Made by a program: the position numbers and the translations under genes
From: Bacillota bacterium
GTDB lineage: Bacteria > Bacillota > Clostridia > Oscillospirales > Ruminococcaceae
Assembly: GCA_023456995.1 (NCBI GenBank)
Contig: JAEWNU010000016.1
Location: 1-9,656, forward strand
DNA length: 9,656 bases
Reading direction: 5' to 3'
In this document: positions 7,511 through 9,656 of the stretch, piece by piece
How the letters are laid out: every line of letters begins with the position of its first letter
Numbering within the stretch: the stretch's first letter is position 1
The notes under the pieces: model-generated
Databases searched by the model: none
Told to the model about the DNA's origin: nothing
Seen by the model: only the letters and a program-made list of their open reading frames with translations

Positions 7511-8540
7511 AGGGAACATGACGCTCTGGGGAAGCTTCGTTATATCAGTTTTTCTAATTATGAGCTTTTCTGCCTTTACCACCACAGGCATTTTTGTTAT
7601 GATGGCTAGGCGTGGGTGGATTGTGATGGGAAGACGAAACCCCTTCATTCCCCTAACTAGTTTTTTATTCACCGCTGTGGTGGTTGGAACAGTTGTTTCA
7701 ATACTGGTCGGGCATAAGATTACACAACCGATCAAGCGCCTGAGCGAAGCGCTCAAGGAAATTGCCCGCGGCAATTTTAGCGTGCGGATGTCAATAGATA
7801 AATGGCTGCCTGAGGGGCGTGAAATGATGCGCAACTTTAACGTGATGGCCCAGGAATTAAGCAGCATAGAAACGCTGAGAAACGACTTTGTTGTCAACGT
7901 TTCACACGAGTTTAAAACGCCGATTGCCGCTATTGAGGGTTATGCCACCCTGCTGCAAAACGGTAGTCTGACCGATGCGGACCGAGAGGAATATACCCGA
8001 TTAATTATAGAGAGTACACACAAGCTTTCGATGCTTACCAGCAATATCCTCAGACTCTCAAAGCTTGAAAATCAGGAGATTATCCCCAGCAAAGCGTATT
8101 TTGCATTGGATGAGCAGCTGCGTCAGGCGCTGCTCTTGCTGGAGGGACAGTGGACAAAAAAGGCCATTGAGTTGGATATTGAGCTAATGCCAGTGAAGTT
8201 CTACGGCAGCGAAGAACTGCTACAACAGGTTTGGCTCAACATGTTGGATAATGCAATTAAGTATACCCCGCGCTACGGTACCGTCTCAGTGCGGTTAATT
8301 GAGCGGGCTGGGCAGGTGGCAGTCACGGTATCAGACACCGGAATCGGCATTTCTCCTATGATTCAGCCCCATATTTTCGAAAAATTTTATCAGGGCGACC
8401 ATACCCGGGCTACTGAGGGAAATGGTCTGGGGTTGGCACTGGTTAAGCGCATTGTTACACTATGTGGTGGTGACATCTCGGTTAAAAGCGATATTGGGGA
8501 AGGCGCATGCTTTACAGTAATGCTGCCAAACCGCGAATAA
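7500..8540 (+). CDS. Small two-TM sensor histidine kinase with HAMP domain
   Basis: Partner kinase of the preceding response regulator. The 346-residue protein has TM1 (about 10-35), a short basic extracytoplasmic loop (about 36-51, ARRGWIVMGRRNPF), TM2 (about 52-71), HAMP (72-122), and HisKA with H136 in SHEFKTP. The HATPase domain has NMLDNAIKY (N251), DTGIG (279-283) and GNGLGLAL (307-314). All catalytic motifs are present. With only about 15 residues outside, it belongs with intramembrane-sensing-like kinases that detect membrane-embedded signals or a partner protein rather than a soluble ligand; this is inferred from topology. ATG 7500 is preferred: it has GGAG seven bases upstream and the 11-base overlap typical of paired genes. 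The open frame extends back to an ATG at 7404, which would give a long overlap and a poor N-terminus. The AcrAB-like operon across the intergenic region may be its regulon. Confidence 0.93.
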   Translation: MKIKGNMTLWGSFVISVFLIMSFSAFTTTGIFVMMARRGWIVMGRRNPFIPLTSFLFTAVVVGTVVSILVGHKITQPIKRLSEALKEIARGNFSVRMSIDKWLPEGREMMRNFNVMAQELSSIETLRNDFVVNVSHEFKTPIAAIEGYATLLQNGSLTDADREEYTRLIIESTHKLSMLTSNILRLSKLENQEIIPSKAYFALDEQLRQALLLLEGQWTKKAIELDIELMPVKFYGSEELLQQVWLNMLDNAIKYTPRYGTVSVRLIERAGQVAVTVSDTGIGISPMIQPHIFEKFYQGDHTRATEGNGLGLALVKRIVTLCGGDISVKSDIGEGACFTVMLPNRE

Positions 8541-8567
8541 TTACTTTTAAAGAAGAGGAGAAAAGTT

Positions 8568-9179
8568 ATGAAACAGCCGATTATTACTATCAGCCGAGAG
8601 TTTGGCAGCGGGGGCAGGCAGATAGGCGAGCAGGTTGCCAAAGCGTTGGGGCTGACGTTCTACGACAGGACACTTATTGAAATCGTGGCGCAGAAAAGCG
8701 GTTATTCACTGGAGTTCGTCGCTGAAAATGACCAGCGGGTTACAAACAGCATGCTGTTTCAAATTGCAATTAGTGGTAGCGTACCTCCCTGGCTTAACAG
8801 CGGCAAGGGCATCACTAACCGCGATACACTTTTTTCGGCTCAGAGCAAGGTGATACGTGAACTGGCTTTGCAGGGCGGCTGCGTCATTGTAGGGCGCTGC
8901 GCAAATTATGTCCTGCGCGATGTACCCGGGCATCTCTCGGTGTTTATCAGCGGTAAATTGAATGATAAGATCAAGCGCTGCACAGCCGAATATGGTATTC
9001 ATCCAGACGCTGCTGAGGCCGAAATGATTGAGCGTGACCGACACCGCGCCAATTACTATTCCTGTTTTACTGGCGAGGTTTGGGGCGAGGCTAAAAACTA
9101 TGATCTTGCCCTCAATAGCAGCAAGTTCGGGATTGAAGGCACGGCCCAGCTTATTCTGATGGCGGCTCAAAAGCTATAA
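8568..9179 (+). CDS. Cytidylate kinase-like family protein
   Basis: A 203-residue protein of the cytidylate kinase-like family (PF13189 type), related to P-loop nucleoside monophosphate kinases. The N-terminus ITISREFGSGGRQIGEQVAKALG (6-28) is the family's signature P-loop region, with GSGGRQIG where a classic Walker A would have GKS/T. FYDRTLIE (31-38), VIVGRCANYVLRD (106-118) and the C-terminal YDLALNSSKFGIEGTAQLI (178-196) also fit the family. The true substrate of these proteins is not established, and the missing Walker A lysine argues against simply calling it CMP kinase (Cmk). GAGGAG lies seven bases before the ATG. It starts 27 bases after the sensor kinase stop with no terminator between, so it is probably co-transcribed with the two-component system. 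Whether it takes part in signalling is unknown. Confidence 0.85.
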   Translation: MKQPIITISREFGSGGRQIGEQVAKALGLTFYDRTLIEIVAQKSGYSLEFVAENDQRVTNSMLFQIAISGSVPPWLNSGKGITNRDTLFSAQSKVIRELALQGGCVIVGRCANYVLRDVPGHLSVFISGKLNDKIKRCTAEYGIHPDAAEAEMIERDRHRANYYSCFTGEVWGEAKNYDLALNSSKFGIEGTAQLILMAAQKL

Positions 9180-9234
9180 TACCGCTGTATTTCTTTGACG
9201 CAAAGCGTTATAATGAAATACTGCAGAAGGCAAT

Positions 9235-9265
9235 AAAAAAGAAGCGCCTCACGCGCTTCTTTTTT
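9235..9265. terminator. Bidirectional rho-independent terminator
   Basis: The stem GAAGCGC (9241-9247) / GCGCTTC (9253-9259) encloses the 5-base loop CTCAC. It is flanked by six As on the left (9235-9240) and six Ts on the right (9260-9265), so it can act on either strand. It lies 55 bases after the cytidylate kinase-like gene and closes the regulator-kinase operon, insulating the next gene. Confidence 0.92.
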
Positions 9266-9305
9266 GTATAATAATATACATAACTAAAAACGTGGAGGGG
9301 CCGCT

Positions 9306-9656
9306 ATGAAAAGGTCTGCCAGATACGCCCTGTTGGATGCGCTAAGGGGCATTTCGCTGCTAAGCATGATTTGCTATCATGCCACCTATGATCTTGTTGC
9401 GATATATGGCGTTCGTCTGCCGTGGTATTTTGATACGCCGGGCTATCTCTGGCAGCAATCAATCTGCTGGAGCTTTATTCTACTTTCCGGCATTAGCTGG
9501 CATTTTGGTCGTAGTCCATTTAAAAAAGGGCTTGTCATTTCGGCCTGCGGTCTGCTTATTACGTTTGCAACGGCCATTTTTATGCCCTCACAGCTAATTA
9601 TCATGGGCGTGCTAAGCTTTATTGGCGCAGCCACTTTGCTGATGATTCCGGTGAGC
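9306..9656 (+). CDS. DUF1624 / heparan-alpha-glucosaminide N-acetyltransferase-like membrane protein, 3' partial
   Basis: The frame opens at ATG 9306, preceded by GGAGGGG five bases upstream, and stays open for 117 codons to the window end. The start reads RYALLDALRGISLLSMICYH, with R14-G15 and H25. Residues 50-68 read WQQSICWSFILLSGISWHF, and then come GLVISACGLLITFATAIF and GVLSFIGAATLL. This matches the DUF1624 family (PF07786, related to eukaryotic HGSNAT), multi-pass proteins thought to move acetyl groups to sugars across the membrane; the bacterial substrates are mostly unknown. Membrane helices are visible at about 11-31, 52-66, 75-92 and 97-116. Four or more helices are expected beyond the window. 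The gene is separated from the preceding operon by a strong terminator, so it must have its own promoter; TATAAT at 9267-9272 is a weak candidate without a clear -35. The family call is from remembered motifs. Confidence 0.8.
   Translation, partial: MKRSARYALLDALRGISLLSMICYHATYDLVAIYGVRLPWYFDTPGYLWQQSICWSFILLSGISWHFGRSPFKKGLVISACGLLITFATAIFMPSQLIIMGVLSFIGAATLLMIPVS

Noticed and set aside
7379..7897. A 172-codon open frame on the minus strand
   Set aside because: It is antisense to the regulator-kinase junction, where both plus-strand frames have complete family motifs. No ribosome binding site or recognisable domain.
8706..9170. A 154-codon open frame on the minus strand
   Set aside because: Antisense to the cytidylate kinase-like gene, whose plus-strand protein has clear family motifs and a strong ribosome binding site.
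9195..9214. TTGACG followed by TATAAT after the cytidylate kinase-like gene
   Set aside because: The spacer is only 8 bases, too short for a sigma-70 promoter, and the region leads straight into a terminator.
9443..9634. Short open frames on both strands near the right edge (also 9379-9597 on the plus strand)
   Set aside because: They overlap the DUF1624 frame from 9306, which has a strong ribosome binding site, a recognisable family N-terminus and membrane helices.

Overview
The window looks like chromosomal DNA of a Gram-positive anaerobe of the class Clostridia, with Oscillospiraceae/Ruminococcaceae-like lineages my best guess. This is inferred from the style of the proteins: a PhoR-type kinase with a short HAMP-like linker, an RND pump with a lipoprotein adaptor and no outer-membrane channel gene, and a cytidylate kinase-like protein of PF13189 type. 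Strong AGGAGG-type ribosome binding sites and AT-rich intergenic DNA around genes of balanced base composition agree with it. I see no tRNA, rRNA, CRISPR array, transposase or phage gene.

Layout. (1) Bases 2-1639, plus strand: a PhoR-like sensor histidine kinase whose N-terminus lies before the window. (2) Bases 1640-1992: a 353-base non-coding gap between convergent genes. It holds a perfect 19-bp inverted repeat (1893-1940), an imperfect one (1691-1732) and possible promoter motifs. (3) Bases 6552-1993, minus strand: a two-gene efflux operon of a membrane-fusion lipoprotein and a 1024-residue RND permease, separated by 3 bases. (4) Bases 6553-6829: a divergent regulatory region with a near-perfect palindrome at 6777-6807. 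(5) Bases 6830-9179, plus strand: an OmpR-family response regulator, an overlapping small sensor kinase, and a cytidylate kinase-like protein, ended by a clear bidirectional rho-independent terminator at 9235-9265. (6) Bases 9306-9656, plus strand: the first 117 codons of a DUF1624 (heparan-alpha-glucosaminide N-acetyltransferase-like) membrane protein that runs off the window.

How the genes may work together. The response regulator and kinase are divergent from the efflux operon and share its 277-base upstream region. The simplest reading is that this two-component system senses envelope stress or a toxic compound and controls the adaptor-permease pair; this is inferred from position only. 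The PhoR-like kinase most likely belongs to a separate upstream operon, perhaps with a PhoB-like regulator outside the window. The kinase-like gene after the sensor kinase appears co-transcribed, but its role is unknown. Every gene belongs to a known family. I found no convincing new system; the most notable unexplained items are the long perfect hairpin at 1893-1940 and the palindrome before the response regulator.
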